Shown here piece after piece: positions 24,801 through 35,142 of a stretch of 64,000 nucleotides of DNA. Both the position numbers and the translations under genes were made by a program. Numbering within the stretch: the first letter of the stretch is position 1; each line of letters starts with the position of its first letter. The notes beneath the pieces were generated by a model. It was not told the origin of the DNA and did not search any database. It saw only the letters and a list, made by a program, of their open reading frames with translations. Source of the DNA: Glandiceps talaboti (taxonomy: Eukaryota; Hemichordata; Enteropneusta; Spengelidae). Location of the stretch: assembly GCF_964340395.1 (NCBI RefSeq), contig NC_135556.1, positions 8,312,501 to 8,376,500 of the forward strand, written 5' to 3'.

Positions 24801-27643
24801 AATCTAAGTGTGCAAAAAACAGTTGTCTGGCAAGCTATAAAATAAGCTGGTCCAAAACAAAAGAATGATCGCATGTATTCCTTATTCATGGGATGACATG
24901 GGATTGACACATGGTCCTTTAACACTAGAAATTGAAAACCATATTCCGAAATACCTTTCAACTTTTACTCCAAAGAGACTACGTAGGTGATAATAGATAT
25001 ATGTCACCATGCCAACATCTTGGGATGTCATACACGACTCAACTTCTGCAAATACCGTTTGATTGACTGGCACTGTTATTATAGTGATAATAAGACCCTT
25101 GTGGGTGAATTTGCTAACGGTGGCAATTATAGTCATATCACCATTTGAATTACAATGTACGCTATTTCATGAGAGACTACGTACACCTGACAGAAATAAC
25201 TAATTATCAGTTGTGCTTTGAGCAAAGTTTCAATGAGATCACTTATGACATGTTCAATAATCAGGAGACTACAATATCTTATCAGGGCTTGAAATTATAC
25301 TGTGTCCACAGACTACCAATTCTTGTTGTGGGGCTACCATAATCTGCAGCGGTTGCCCACTGAGGCTACCACTGATTATGTGATGATTTAAAGGATGGAA
25401 GATTTACGGACATGAAAGTATTTTAATAACACACATTTCGAATAGAGCAACTCTGTTTTCAGTTCAGGAATATGGGACTATTGGTCACCAGCCATTGGAC
25501 TACCTGTGTACCACTTTCTGAATTGGTAACCCACTGGGACTACGACAGAAAAAGTTAATTTCAAGACCAGTATATCATACTATATGTCTCATCATTTGAA
25601 CTCTGTTCTTTCAAGGGTGTATAAATTAACACCACCTCCTCATCCCCCATGGTTACAAACAGTCATTATTAAACAACAAATTGACCAATCATACAGTTCC
25701 TATTACACTTTTCATGTACATGTGCTTTTCCAACATGGCTGCTTCAGAAACCGAAGTTAACTTCTAGCTAAGCAGTTGAAAGGTTTTTCTAAATAAAGAC
25801 ATTGGCACAGCTACAGATGCATTGAACCAGCACCATTTAGATGATGTATGAGTGTCAAATAACCAACAAGTTAGGTGTGTTTGTGTCTGCTATAAACACA
25901 ATGAGGCACACAACTGGGCATTATGGAGTATGTGCTAAAATTTGTTACTATGAAATAAAAGAGTTCATGGGATGAAACCCTTCTGATAATCCATGTGGAA
26001 ACCATTGCATAAAAATCATTCAGTGCATACATTACTTTATAATCTAACTGTTCACAAATGCTTCTCTTCACAAAATATCTGTTGTGTTGTATGGTAGCAA
26101 TAGTCAAAAGAGTCTTCACTTGAAATGTCAGTGATTTGAGTCCTTTTTGCTGATTATGTTTATCCATAACTTTTACGCACTTGCACAAAAACAGATGTAC
26201 TCTACATGTATATGAATACTTGGTTGAATGAAGGTAAAGACAAATGAAACATAATGAAGTCAATTAAGGCTCCTTGTGGGCAGACTTTGTCAAGTGTCAT
26301 GAAACATAAAGTCAATTTATCATTCTATACATGATGTACAAATTAAAGTTAGACCACAGAGAAACTTCGGAACATGCATAAACCATGGAGTTATACCTCC
26401 ATGCATAAACCATCTAGAAATACAATCAATCTATATTGCATAACAACATGCCATAGCAAGCATGGTAAAGCATATTACATAAATAACATACAGAAATAAA
26501 GTAAATACAATACAGTCATTTAGCCAACTGCTGGAGGACTGCTTACATGAACAAGAAATTTTCCAAGAGGAAGTTTATCATCAGAGGTCAAAATATGCAA
26601 AAATTTACTTTTGTCATTTAATAAGGAATGAAAATTTGAAATACATACATGTAGCATGCATATTAAGTGTAACAATTATTTTGTTATTTCAACTCTAGTA
26701 ATATACAATAATGGCCATATTTCTTTTTCTGTAAGGAACCTGAATAAAAACTGTGGTAAATGCAGGCAAATCTTACCTGAGTTAATATACCATAAATAAT
26801 GTGAAAACTCTGCCCATAGGAGTCCTCGGCCCACAGGAAAATTACATGCTGCCCATATGAGAACTTGAATGCTTAACTTTTTCATTTCAAGTTCGATATA
26901 CTAGTATGTTCAATATTTTGTCAATGCCAAGAAGTTAATGAAATTAATGCAATCATTTTAATCAATGTTCCAATGAGTCTGATGTGTGAAAATATGGATA
27001 TCTTGTCGCCATATGGAAATAAGCACAGTGTTGGCTGTTGCAATAGTTAAACAGTACACTGTACATGTAGTTTGCTACTAATGCTACAGTGTCTGTGTTT
27101 TTGTTTTGTCTTTCAAGACCCCATTCAGATTAGGATTAACATTTACTTGTGAAAACAGTCATCTGACAGAATTATGGAAAACTTAGTCCAGAGCAAGAGA
27201 ATGATCCTAAGTAATCCTTACGGCTCTACTGAAAAGATAACACTAATGAGAGAACCAGGGATTGAAACCTTGGCCTTTAAAATTGAAATGGCACAACATG
27301 TGGTTGCATCAAACCAGGAGAATATTGTTACTTTGTTACAAAATTATATTATGAAATGTATCAAATTGCATACAAATTGCACACTACATTATGTTGTACT
27401 GAACTATTCTTGGACTACAGTTAGAGTTTTCCTACAGGCACAGTTCTCTTGACATAACATCAAAACAAAATATGTTCACTTACCTACATCAGCAACAATA
27501 CTACCAGGATCTAGTTCTTGGAGAAACTGTTTGACTCTTGGCCATGCTTTGTATCTCGTATCACTGAAATGTGGTGCAATTTTATCATAGACATCATGTA
27601 CATGTGCCTTCTCTAAGGCAATGGACTTGGCTTGACGATCCAT
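10323..27643 (-). CDS. TRMT9B: Trm9-family SAM-dependent methyltransferase, TRMT9B/KIAA1456-like, complete, four coding exons
   Basis: Exons 27643-27484, 13889-13594, 13351-13291 and 12721-10323 join in frame to 971 residues. Residues 1-60 include VYDKIAPHFSDTRYKAWP and the SAM-binding DVGCGNGRYL (52-61), the signature of yeast Trm9 and ALKBH8. FDAVISIAVIHHF (about 104-116) and LRPGGKLMVYVWAMEQ (about 133-148) follow, then DVLVPWHLQPRY. The last 45 residues (YYHVFKEGEL to HANWCVVAEK) complete the fold. About 740 low-complexity residues lie between, three times what I recall for human TRMT9B (454 residues). The separate second half and the absence of an AlkB domain favour TRMT9B over ALKBH8 or TRM9. 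Trm9 proteins work with TRM112 on wobble uridine of tRNA in the cytoplasm; for TRMT9B that activity is doubtful in the literature as I recall it. An in-frame TAG two codons upstream fixes the start. Confidence 0.88.
11505..12290 (-). repeat. TRMT9B: In-frame tandem repeats in TRMT9B exon
   Basis: The base unit is 24 bp, coding V-(N/D)-G-Y-S-(A/S/T)-(A/E)-(S/T), with some 21-bp units. Within it, a 69-bp higher-order unit (8+7+8 codons) repeats four times, starting at 11764, 11833, 11902 and 11971. All unit lengths are multiples of three, so copy changes keep the frame. Residues about 320-580 of the protein are affected. Long shadow frames on other strands and frames arise from this periodicity. 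Confidence 0.92.
13291..13351 (-). CDS. TRMT9B: TRMT9B coding exon 3
   Basis: A 61-bp exon with acceptor TTTTCAG|TTT and donor AAAG|GTAGGC. It starts in phase 0 and ends in phase 1. It encodes FDSQDVLVPWHLQPRYHKHK, matching the DVL(V/I)PW segment that follows the VWAMEQ motif in Trm9-type proteins. Confidence 0.85.
13594..13889 (-). CDS. TRMT9B: TRMT9B coding exon 2 (methyltransferase core)
   Basis: Acceptor TACTAG|GTTG at 13890/13889 and donor AAAG|GTAAGA at 13594/13593. It completes the split Gly of the SAM motif and encodes CGNGRYLPINA, the GSD acidic motif after strand 2, CDNIRLPYRDNCFDAV, HHFATIERR and LRPGGKLMVYVWAMEQ. Confidence 0.92.
14095..14575. repeat. Nested (CAGA)n microsatellite in a ~90-110-bp tandem duplication
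   Basis: Five CAGACAGA tracts (near 14105, 14225, 14345, 14435 and 14530) are each followed by a near-identical block that includes CCTGACATTTACCACTACTA and TTAGTTGTGCTAACTG. The last three units are almost identical. It lies in the first coding intron of TRMT9B. Confidence 0.9.
15779..16460 (-). mobile_element. 3' fragment of a non-LTR retrotransposon (CR1/L2-like)
   Basis: The minus strand from about 16455 reads QICRSATFHLRRIALIRKYL, continues through HAFITPRIDSCNSLLFGLP, HWLPVSERIVFKIL and AFSVAAPTLWNNLPLNIR, and stops at 15887. This is the typical region after the reverse transcriptase domain of CR1/L2-group LINEs. The element then ends in a short tail with CTTTATAAATAAATT and an (ATT)n run at 15779-15812, as expected for the 3' end. 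It is 5'-truncated near 16460, as is common for these elements, so no catalytic RT motif is present. The remaining 175-codon frame is intact, which suggests fairly recent insertion. Confidence 0.88.
16752..17297. mobile_element. Family E hAT-like TIR element carrying an inner family B MITE
   Basis: Outer inverted ends are CTGTGTTTTTGCTAAGG (from 16752) and its near-complement CCTTAGCAAAAACACTG (17281-17297). Both are flanked by TACATG. Related ends or fragments occur at 41,815, 57,625, 59,820 and 60,868. An inner element with AGGC(C)TAA ends occupies 16,891-17,283. There is no coding capacity. Confidence 0.75.
16891..17283. mobile_element. Family B MITE, copy 1 (nested)
   Basis: It starts AGGCATAATAAAAAA and ends TTTTTTTAGGCC. 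The interior contains ATCAGATGTACA.CCATTACAG and GTTTCTGCATCCA.TATTTCT, shared with copies at 22,525-22,890 and 29,715-30,101. Confidence 0.75.
17860..18360. repeat. Diverged ~100-bp repeats
   Basis: Several imperfect units share ACATTTTCC, TTCC...CCACA and GGGACAAATG. A further unit resumes at about 19,005-19,050 after the 58-bp satellite, so the satellite appears to have expanded within an older array. Confidence 0.45.
18443..18965. repeat. 58-bp satellite, nine copies, with four-unit higher-order structure
   Basis: Units begin AGGGAAGACATTGGCGATATG and end CTTCTTTTAAACC. Single-base variants (TTCTTACCC, an extra C in the C-run, GGCTATATG) occur in the same order in units 2-5 and 6-9, so a four-unit block was duplicated. 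Each unit carries acceptor-like and donor-like strings on the plus strand, opposite to TRMT9B. Confidence 0.95.
20150..20470. mobile_element. Family A MITE, copy 2 (degenerate)
   Basis: It shares GTTTTTCTTTGTTCAGC, TAAGGGGCCTTGTC, GAACATTTTGA and TATAAATTCCATATTTTG with the copy at 1205-1545. The hairpin arms are eroded. Confidence 0.65.
20998..21195 (+). mobile_element. Family D short interspersed repeat, copy
   Basis: Blocks: GGATTTCAATCCCATATTCT, GTGTTATCTTATCAGT, GTTTTGTTCTGG, TTTTCCTA.AGC and ACTGGGCCTTTTAAA. The same order appears at 22,445 (split), 24,775 (reverse), 27,105 (reverse), 55,015 and 55,720. Confidence 0.65.
21259..21676. mobile_element. Foldback element with ~165-bp arms and hAT-like ends
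   Basis: It begins CAGTGCTTTCCCC and ends GGGGAAAAGAACTG. The whole left arm (to about 21,430) is complementary to the right arm (from about 21,490), including AGATCAGTGAGCCTGATCA and TAGTTAATGATA blocks, leaving a loop of about 60 bases. There is no coding capacity. Confidence 0.85.
21965..22365. repeat. ~215-bp direct duplication, two copies
   Basis: Both copies run from ATGGGTATGAATTCAATC-like starts through GGGATGTATCTGAAGCTACC and end near GAAGTCAGAG.TGTACAAGAA. Divergence is moderate. Confidence 0.85.
22445..22910 (+). mobile_element. Family D repeat interrupted by a family B MITE
   Basis: The D sequence runs to TTTTAAATCCT at about 22,524 and resumes as TAATCTGAATTGGGCCTTTAAA after 22,889. 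The insert (about 22,525-22,890) is a family B copy ending TATTAGGCC. The uninterrupted D copies at 27,105 and 55,720 show the joined order. Confidence 0.75.
23325..23428. repeat. ~36-bp tandem repeats, three copies
   Basis: Units share ACTCAATCAAGCTGTCATTCCA with small changes. Confidence 0.75.
24775..24930 (-). mobile_element. Family D repeat, reverse copy
   Basis: Reverse complement of the family: GATTAGAATAAAAT, AACAGTTGTCTGGCA, GGTCCAAAACAAAAGAATGAT and ATGGGATTGA. Confidence 0.55.
27105..27285 (-). mobile_element. Family D repeat, reverse copy (well preserved)
   Basis: The order CAGATTAGGATTAA, AAAACAGTCATCTGACAGA, ACTTAGTCCAGAGCAAGAGAATGATC and AACCAGGGATTGAAACC is the reverse of the plus-strand copies. 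A short open frame here has no homology. Confidence 0.65.
27484..27643 (-). CDS. TRMT9B: TRMT9B first coding exon
   Basis: ATG at 27643-27641; in-frame TAG two codons upstream. It encodes MDRQAKSIALEKAHVHDVYD, then KIAPHFSDTRYKAWPRVKQF and SIVADV, ending in phase 1 inside the Gly codon of the SAM motif. The donor is GTAG|GTAAGT. The first 53 residues closely follow the start of Trm9 proteins. Confidence 0.9.
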
Positions 27644-27731
27644 CGACTACGCCCCTGTTTACGCCTGTCCCTCTAAACATGCTGATTTTTTGCATAGCCT
27701 GGAAATTTCATCTGTGGGTGTGATCCTTCAT
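27644..27731 (-). promoter_or_regulatory. TRMT9B: Inferred 5' UTR part of the TRMT9B exon, with upstream ATGs
   Basis: A strong minus-strand acceptor, a long T-rich stretch ending TTTAACCCAG, lies at 27733-27732. The exon would then start at 27731 and carry at least two short upstream frames (7 and 12 codons) and one ATG whose frame overlaps the main start. This implies a further upstream 5' UTR exon. Confidence 0.5.
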
Positions 27732-28749
27732 CTGGGTTAAAAATAAAAAGAAAAGAAAAATGATGGCTGTCAGAATAGAACTTTTGACATATTTTGATGG
27801 TACTGTACTGTGAAATGCATTTTAATGAGGTTTCCCTGACACTGGGGCAAATATAATACACATTGCACATTGTAGTAAGACATATAGATTCTCATCAGCT
27901 CAATCTGTTTTGTTATTTGATCATCTTTTAAACCATCCTAAATATGAAAGTCTCATCATATATTTACTGTGTATAAACAGATATATACTGCTCATTTTGT
28001 ATTTTCCCTAGGGCACTACTACAGTAGCATATGGGAGACCTACTGGTGATTTGGTGTGATTCTTGAAAGAATGTGTGCCTGAGAATGTGAAAACACTTAT
28101 TGGCTGGCCTTATTTGGACACTGGTAGACATCATATTACCCTTTGTGCTGTTATGTAGAAACTATTTCACTCAGCTTTAAGCCTCTAGAAAATAGTTGCT
28201 ACACAACAGCCCTTGTGGTAAATGACATCTACTAAGTACCCTCATAGCCAGGCAAGTGCATTTTAGTACATGAATGGACGACCTGTTGGAATGGCTACAC
28301 TGGATACCTACATGCAGGCACGTTGTTCATTCATTTAAAAATGAATGAACAACATGCTGGAATGGCACTACACTAGATACCTAAGACAGCCTTTTCACTT
28401 TTGTGTAGGGTTTATGATTAAAAGTACAGAATGAGATAATGAAAAAATGTCATTGAAATTCTATGTAGACTTACCATCCATTAATTAAACTTACATAACA
28501 GAGAAGAACCTGCTGTTATATCACTACAAATGATTGTTAACTGTTAATAGAAATGATGGAATACTGAATAGAAAGTTGAGGTTTTTATTAATAGAGAATA
28601 TAATAGAAATGTGTGTTTAAATTGCAGTGAGAAGGGGTCACATACTGCCTTTCCCTACATTTTTTTATAGCTCTGTCAGTCTCTCTTGTCTCCTGGTATG
28701 TATCTCTCTCTGTTTCTTTGATGGAAATTTTGCCTTCAAACTGAGAAGT

Positions 28750-29205
28750 GTGCAATCCCCTCCCACAGGTACTTATTTCCTGAGATAATTGTATCAGAAC
28801 ATTTCTATCAGAATATAATATACTGTCGATAATATCGATAATATTGACATATATCAGATATCGGTTGACATCTTTGGTAGGCATGGTCCAATTGTAACAA
28901 CGACATGATTTATCAGAAGTTTATTAAATTTGGGAAGTAGGATGTGACAGAAGGTAAAATTTTCAAAATGTTTGCTGAGTTAAACGGTCGGTTGAAAGTT
29001 CATGTTGCCATACGGTAATTGTGTTCTGTTGCAAACTTTGTTGTTATTTCGCGGTGGGTGGACTTGCGCGATCATAGAAACAAGTGTAATTTTACCCCTT
29101 TCATATATAGTTGGCTAAATATGTCAATATTATCGACATTTTATTGTATTCTGATAGAAATGTTCTGATACATATCTCGGGAAACAAGTGCATGTGTCCC
29201 CTCCC
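28750..29205. mobile_element. Inverted-repeat element with ~100-bp arms
   Basis: The left arm (about 28,760-28,862) contains GTATCAGAACATTTCTATCA and ATAATATTGACATAT; the right arm (about 29,108-29,205) contains their complements in reverse order. The loop is about 245 bp. No clear target duplication is seen. Confidence 0.7.
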
Positions 29206-29714
29206 TCTCTCTCTAGCTGTCTGTATGTCAATCTGTCTGTGTGTGTCTCTTTCTCTGTTCTCCCATATCTATCCTACACTAGTACTAGTAGTAGTAGTTC
29301 AGGGGATTCAGGGTCACTCCCTACTTTTTTTTTTTATGAAACATTTATCCATGTTTAGAATTAAGTGGCTTAATAAATGTCCATTCATGGTGTATATACA
29401 TGTAAAGTGTAAATTAAAGCAGCCCTAGACACTTTCACCATATACCCCACAAACCAACTCTACATACCAGTAATTAAAGTGTTGAATCTATTAACCTTTG
29501 ATGCTATTTTTATCAATCTATATACATTTACCTCTGATTATACAAATATCATTTTGTATCATCAACCAATTATCTATTTCATATCTGTATATTACAAAAC
29601 AGCAGTAATTACATTGAAAAATATATCATCATAGCTATCAAAATAATTTTGTTTTGCACACAAAAACTTAAGTTGCATTATTACGGTATGCCTCTATTAA
29701 TCTAGCAGTCACTG

Positions 29715-30101
29715 AGGCCTAAAAAAATAATTGTTTGGTTACAGTTACCCGACCCCCACCTAGCTTTTCACTGCCAACCCTAAACTTTTTTATTAATATT
29801 ACATTTGTATGTATTCGAGAAAAAAATAATAAAATTGCAAAAATTGTGAAGTCTCATGAGAAATAGTGGATGTGGAAACTGACATCAACTTAAAAAGACA
29901 ATATAAAACTATTCTTCCAATCTGTAATGGCTGTACATCTGATAGGAAGAAATAAACAACACAGATACCATTTGGAAAACAATGGAAAACCTGAACTAGA
30001 CACCCACACAGAAAAAAATATAATAAAATAAAATATCTACCTACTCCACCTCTTCTAAAACTGAGTGTAATTGGAATCACATAAAAATTTTTATTAGGCC
30101 T
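29715..30101 (-). mobile_element. Family B MITE, copy 3 (opposite orientation)
   Basis: It starts AGGCCTAAAAAAATAATTG and ends TTTTTATTAGGCCT, so both ends carry AGGCCTAA TIRs of about 25-30 bp, imperfect inward. The interior contains the complement of the other copies (CTGTAATGGCTGTACATCTGAT). Confidence 0.8.
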
Positions 30102-32036
30102 GACTTAGGAGAAATTCTGTATTTTGGTATATACTCTATACAGTAGACTATAGAGTAAAATACAGACTATAGAGTAAAATAGACTCTAGAGTAAAATACA
30201 GACTATATACATGTATCGTAAAATGCATATTTTTCTGAGTACATTTTAAAATAGTCTAGATGCTATCCATGGCTTCTAATCTCAAGATCTCTCTTCACAC
30301 AATTGAGCTAGATGTGAGAACGGGTTCAAAGAAACAGAAAGCCTATGGTATTGTGTCAGATGTATGTAACAAGTGCTCACAAAAGAACAAACGACAGTAA
30401 ACGTAACAGCCAAAAAGATATTGCGCCATGTACACTACATTGGATTTTAATCAGATTGGACTAATTGAGTAATTCTAACATTAACATATACTTTTACCTC
30501 TTCTCTCCTTTGAGAGGTAGGTAATCCCTATTTTGAACAATTTGAGAATTACAGCAACTGAAACATACTTTATACACTTTTATATATGAATGCTATAAAT
30601 GACTGTAGCACACAGTGGAAATACTTTACTTTATGGGGTACTTGTAATAGTAATATAATTTTATTGCCATTTGCATAAAAATGCCTTGGAAATTGGCTTT
30701 CCATGTGCACTCATAAAAAGAGATGGATAAAATTGAAAACTAAAGATTCGAAAGAAAACAAAAACAAAACAAAAGAAAATGCAAGATACAAGTAAAAGCA
30801 AAAGGTAAAATTGAAATAACACATCAAATGATTCACGTTGCACTACAAGTTAACAATCTCTCACATGAATTGAAAAGCATACATAATGTTTAGATTTGAT
30901 CTATCTCCTTTAGTGTAGAATTCTTCAAATATTACAAATGAATATCAAAATTGGAAATGAATGTGATGTTTTGATATGTTTGGTATGGACCATGATTAAG
31001 GTAGATGGCTTGAAATGTCACATTCATCCAATTAACCGTTCTAGATTAACTATATTTTACTGTCTTATTAATTCTTGGAACCATATTCTCCAAAAGAAAA
31101 ATAATGCAGCAAAGATATTCAAATCAAAACGGATGTCCCTTTTGATCAGTACAAGTGGTACAAAAAAATCATGATAATCAACAAGTTTGAAGATATAGTA
31201 CAATATTATCATTTATCATGCCTCGACACTCAAGTTATATGAACACTCGCAGTACAATGTATATCTTATCTTGAAGATAGACTGTGCGAAATGTTATGTT
31301 GTTCAGCTCTAATCAGCCCTCTTGTCAAATGCCAGCTGATAGGGAGGTACAACTTGTCAAATCATATTGGACTAACCAGCTCAGGAAGACAGACATGTTG
31401 TCGAATTCTTCAAACTGAGTATACACTCATATGGTATTCCCTAGCTCATAATGGATTACAGGAAAACTCTGATAATATCGACACAGGTTGTCTGCAATAT
31501 GATAGCCCTGAATTACAAATGCAATCCCCTTCTGATTTATCTTACACAAGTCTTACAGCTACATCTATATTGCCAGATACTTTATTTTAATGCATTGATT
31601 CACTGAGGAATGCATGCCATGCATAGCGATGACTTTACACTACTTTCCTTTACATTGTACCTTACAATGGCTAACAATTCTATCACGGCTTCCTTTTGTA
31701 CTGAACAGCAAATCTGAAACACTTACATTGTGTTGGGATGAAAATTTTGATTAGGATGGTGATTGACAATTTTTGAGTGTGGGTTTGTTTAATACGTTCT
31801 CTTTTGAAACGATACAACATAATTTAAAATTCTTTGCATCTATACAACTACGTGTTTGTGTAAAGTATGTGACATGTAACACCCATGTACTACAATGTAG
31901 CTGTTTCATATTCGTCGATCTAATAATGAAGGCATAAAGGCACTACAGTAATATTATAAATGCTAACACTGTGGACACTACAGTTTTTATTTACAAATAA
32001 CTAACTATAGAAGCAGTGGACAATATGTTAAAATTT

Positions 32037-32402
32037 CAGTGTTCTCCCCAGGTTAGATTTTGAGGATGGAGGCTTGTGTGCATATTAATTTACATATAAA
32101 TAACATGGTAATTTGCATATTGATTTGCATAGTGATCAGCACATAATATGCCTGCCTTCAACACTGGGACATACATTGTACTCTGACATGTTTATATTTT
32201 AATAACACACACACACACACATGGACATTAGGAATCAGCCACTTCTTATGTGGTGAAAATATTATTGTGATATTGTCATTCAAAAGATTACTAAAGCCCA
32301 AGGACGGTAGACCACTTGTGAAGTACAGTAGAAACCTGCCAAGCATGACAGCGTAGGTGACAAGGACAAACATCGTGCTTTCTGTATAGTGGGGAGAACA
32401 GT
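32037..32402. mobile_element. Family F hAT-like TIR element, copy 1
   Basis: The left end is CAGTGTTCTCCCC and the right end GGGGAGAACAG. The interior has TTTGCATATTGATTTGCAT and GGTAGAAACCTGCCAAGCATG-like blocks, which appear in reverse orientation at 44,428-44,790. It contains a small (CA)n tract. No open frame of interest. Confidence 0.8.
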
Positions 32403-32669
32403 TATATTTAAAGGGAAGGCCTTCAAAGATATTTACCTCTTGAATTCATGTTGTTTGATAAAAACTTGGATGTTAAATGTGATAAAATGTGTTGGTTTAA
32501 TTCACTTTCACTTAATACCAATAAGGAGCGAGCATTGAACATATCTCATTCAATGTCCCAGATTTCATTAAACAAAGTCACTTCATAAAGACATAGCACA
32601 GATTCTGAATAGAATTTTATGAGTGCTTTGATGACTCCTTTACTCTGAATAGATCATATAGAGAGAATA

Positions 32670-33018
32670 TGTTGGGTTCTTATATAGCGCTTTCCCACCC
32701 CATGTTCAAAGCGCTTTACAATTATTACCCTGGCTCAGATCAGAATGGTACAACGGCCCTTTAGTCTTCCTCAACTCCCCGGGGAGCATACAATCCATTG
32801 CAGCCTAAAGCGCATAGGATTAAAGCCTTCACATTGCAACCTACATCCTCCCAGGTCCCCAGTTATACAGCTGGGTTGACTGAGGCACAGTCGTGATTCA
32901 AATCTTGCCCAAGGACTTTAGCCACTCAGAAACAAACAGCAGGCAGCGACGGGGCTCAAACCTGCAACCTGTAGATTCCAAGTCGGTCACGCTAACCATT
33001 CACCCATCATGACTCCAC
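32670..33018 (-). mobile_element. tRNA-derived SINE, well preserved
   Basis: Read on the minus strand from 33,018, the head contains GGTTAGCGTGACC (A-box-like) and GGTTGCAGGTTTGAGCCCC (B-box-like), 32 bases apart from start to start, as in a tRNA promoter. A unique body follows and the 3' end has GTAAAGCGCTTTGAAC and AAAGCGCTATATAAGAA, an end shared by many invertebrate SINEs and LINEs. The degenerate copy at 1655-1917 has the same order. Confidence 0.8.
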
Positions 33019-33207
33019 ATCAAATACATGTACATGTAGATCAAATAGATCAAAGCGTCACTAGGCTACTATAAACATATGGATAAATATATTTAATAGA
33101 ATACTATACAATCAATTATTCAGACATGGTAAATTTCTGCCAATCATCTTTTAACACTGAATATTACATCATATAAACTCAATTTAAACCACAGACATTT
33201 CTCTCAA

Positions 33208-33600
33208 ACATCTATGATTTAAGTACATGTACATACTTTTTGGAATTTTACAACTGTTTTGGACAAAAAGAATCTATGATTTAAGTACATGTACATACTT
33301 TTTGGAATATACAACTGTTTTGGACAAAAAGAAGAAATTCACATTCTTCATTAGACTCTTAAAGTCTGCTTGAAACTATAAAGAGTGAACCAACTATATA
33401 ACTGAAGTATTATATGTTTAGAATACTAAACATTTTGACAATGTAAATCTCTGTCATGTATTAATTTTTACCACCGAATATCAAATCTCAAACTCCACAT
33501 TATTTTTGGAATACTAGCTGTCTTTGAACAAAAATAACTTCACATTCTTCATTAGAATTTCAAAGTCCACTTGAAACAATTTAAACAGAGAATGAATAGA
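33208..33600. repeat. 62-bp tandem duplicate and related diverged block
   Basis: Two adjacent near-identical copies (about 33,208-33,270 and 33,271-33,332) of ATCTATGATTTAAGTACATG...TTTTGGACAAAAAG. A diverged block with ACATTCTTCATTAGA recurs at about 33,330 and 33,540. Confidence 0.8.
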
Positions 33601-35142
33601 TCTGATCAGTGAAGTATCAAAGTAAGATTTGGCAAAATGAAAATATCTTCTTTGTTCTGAATGTATCTTAGCCCTTGAATCGCCAGCAAAATGTGAAAGC
33701 TACTAGCATGCTGTAGGTGTAGACTGGCACTGACATTTTACCCTATCTTAGCAACTTGAACGGTTAATACATGCACCAACCAAATGTGAAAGCCAGTTAA
33801 TTAAGCTGCCATGGGTGCTAACATTCAGGCTGGCACTAAATCTAAGTATGTGTTAGAAATTTGCAGGAAGACCTTATCTAGCATACATGTATATGTACAT
33901 TTTCACCAATTTAGAATAAAATACCCAAGGAACAACAACATTCCTGCCCTTATGGAAAAACTATTTTGTAATAAAAGGTGTACAGAGATGTGAAATACAC
34001 TATTTGCCTTTTGTATTTTTATGACAAACTTTGGGTAGCATACTAAAACCCGACATGTACTAAACTGTAAATGAAGCAACTGGAATGATTATGATGGAAG
34101 ATCTGCAGGTCAACAACATAAAAATATCAGCAAAACTTATATCTATTCATGCAATCAAAGTGAGAACCCTGATATACGGAGACATTGAAGGACATAATAC
34201 AATGTACCACAGTGTTGAAGTGGAAATCACAAGTGAAGAGACATCATATCAGACCTTGCAGTGACATGATTGACAGTAATTCACACATCAAGAAGTTACA
34301 CAGAAAATATCTCACCTGTTTGTCTACATAACATGGCTTTGTGAACACACTACACTTGTATGTAAAGGTAGGAATATATTAAAATGAGGTGAGGATTTAC
34401 TGACAACATCAGCTACAGGCGACGACCTAAACCATATTACTTTCCAACTACAGTATACTCTTGTATATCTGATGTTGACTCAAGTGTTGATTAGCTACAA
34501 ATGTAGCAGTGCGTCACAATACAGGATGTGAAGCTGTAGGCTAACCTTCACTCCTTCCAATTATTAACCTTCTCCAACTATTATAAGAAGCCAAAAGGTC
34601 AGAAGTTCTTCGTCCAGTCACTAGTGTGTACCTTAATCCTTGGAGTATACTTGTACACACGTTCATTACCTGAAGGCCTTTCCTTGACTTCCGCACAGAC
34701 TACAACCTCTTACTCCATTGTTCCATTGTGTTTTCATACCCTTGTTTATCCAAATCCAAGGATCTTTCCTAACAGAGATGGTAAGCAGTACATTCTGAGA
34801 GTATAATTGTCACATTGTCCCTGTAGTTTCTTTCTCTTTTACATACATTTTGTGCACAATCATTTGCTTCTGCCTAAGGTGAACAATAAAGCTATAATTC
34901 TATATCATTTTTTTGTCCTGGGAATTATTATTCCCAGTGATTTTCTTTCTAAATGAATATACACATAAACACAATCACACATTTCTACAGGAAACTATTC
35001 AGGTTTGGGTCTACATGATAGAGACAATGTAGCACACTCCATGTCAGATCACTGTGGAACAGTCAAGGCATTCCTGTCAGTCCACAGGGTAACCCAGAGT
35101 CACTCAGGCCCAGCAAACACAGCACCGAAGGGCTCGCGATGC

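Noticed and set aside
31291-31590. 99-codon frame with somewhat coding-like composition
   Set aside because: No homology, no matching neighbour exons and no convincing splice sites. It could be a lineage-specific exon, but nothing supports it.
32930-33018. tRNA gene on the minus strand
   Set aside because: Promoter-like boxes are present but no full cloverleaf with acceptor stem is seen. They belong to a SINE head.
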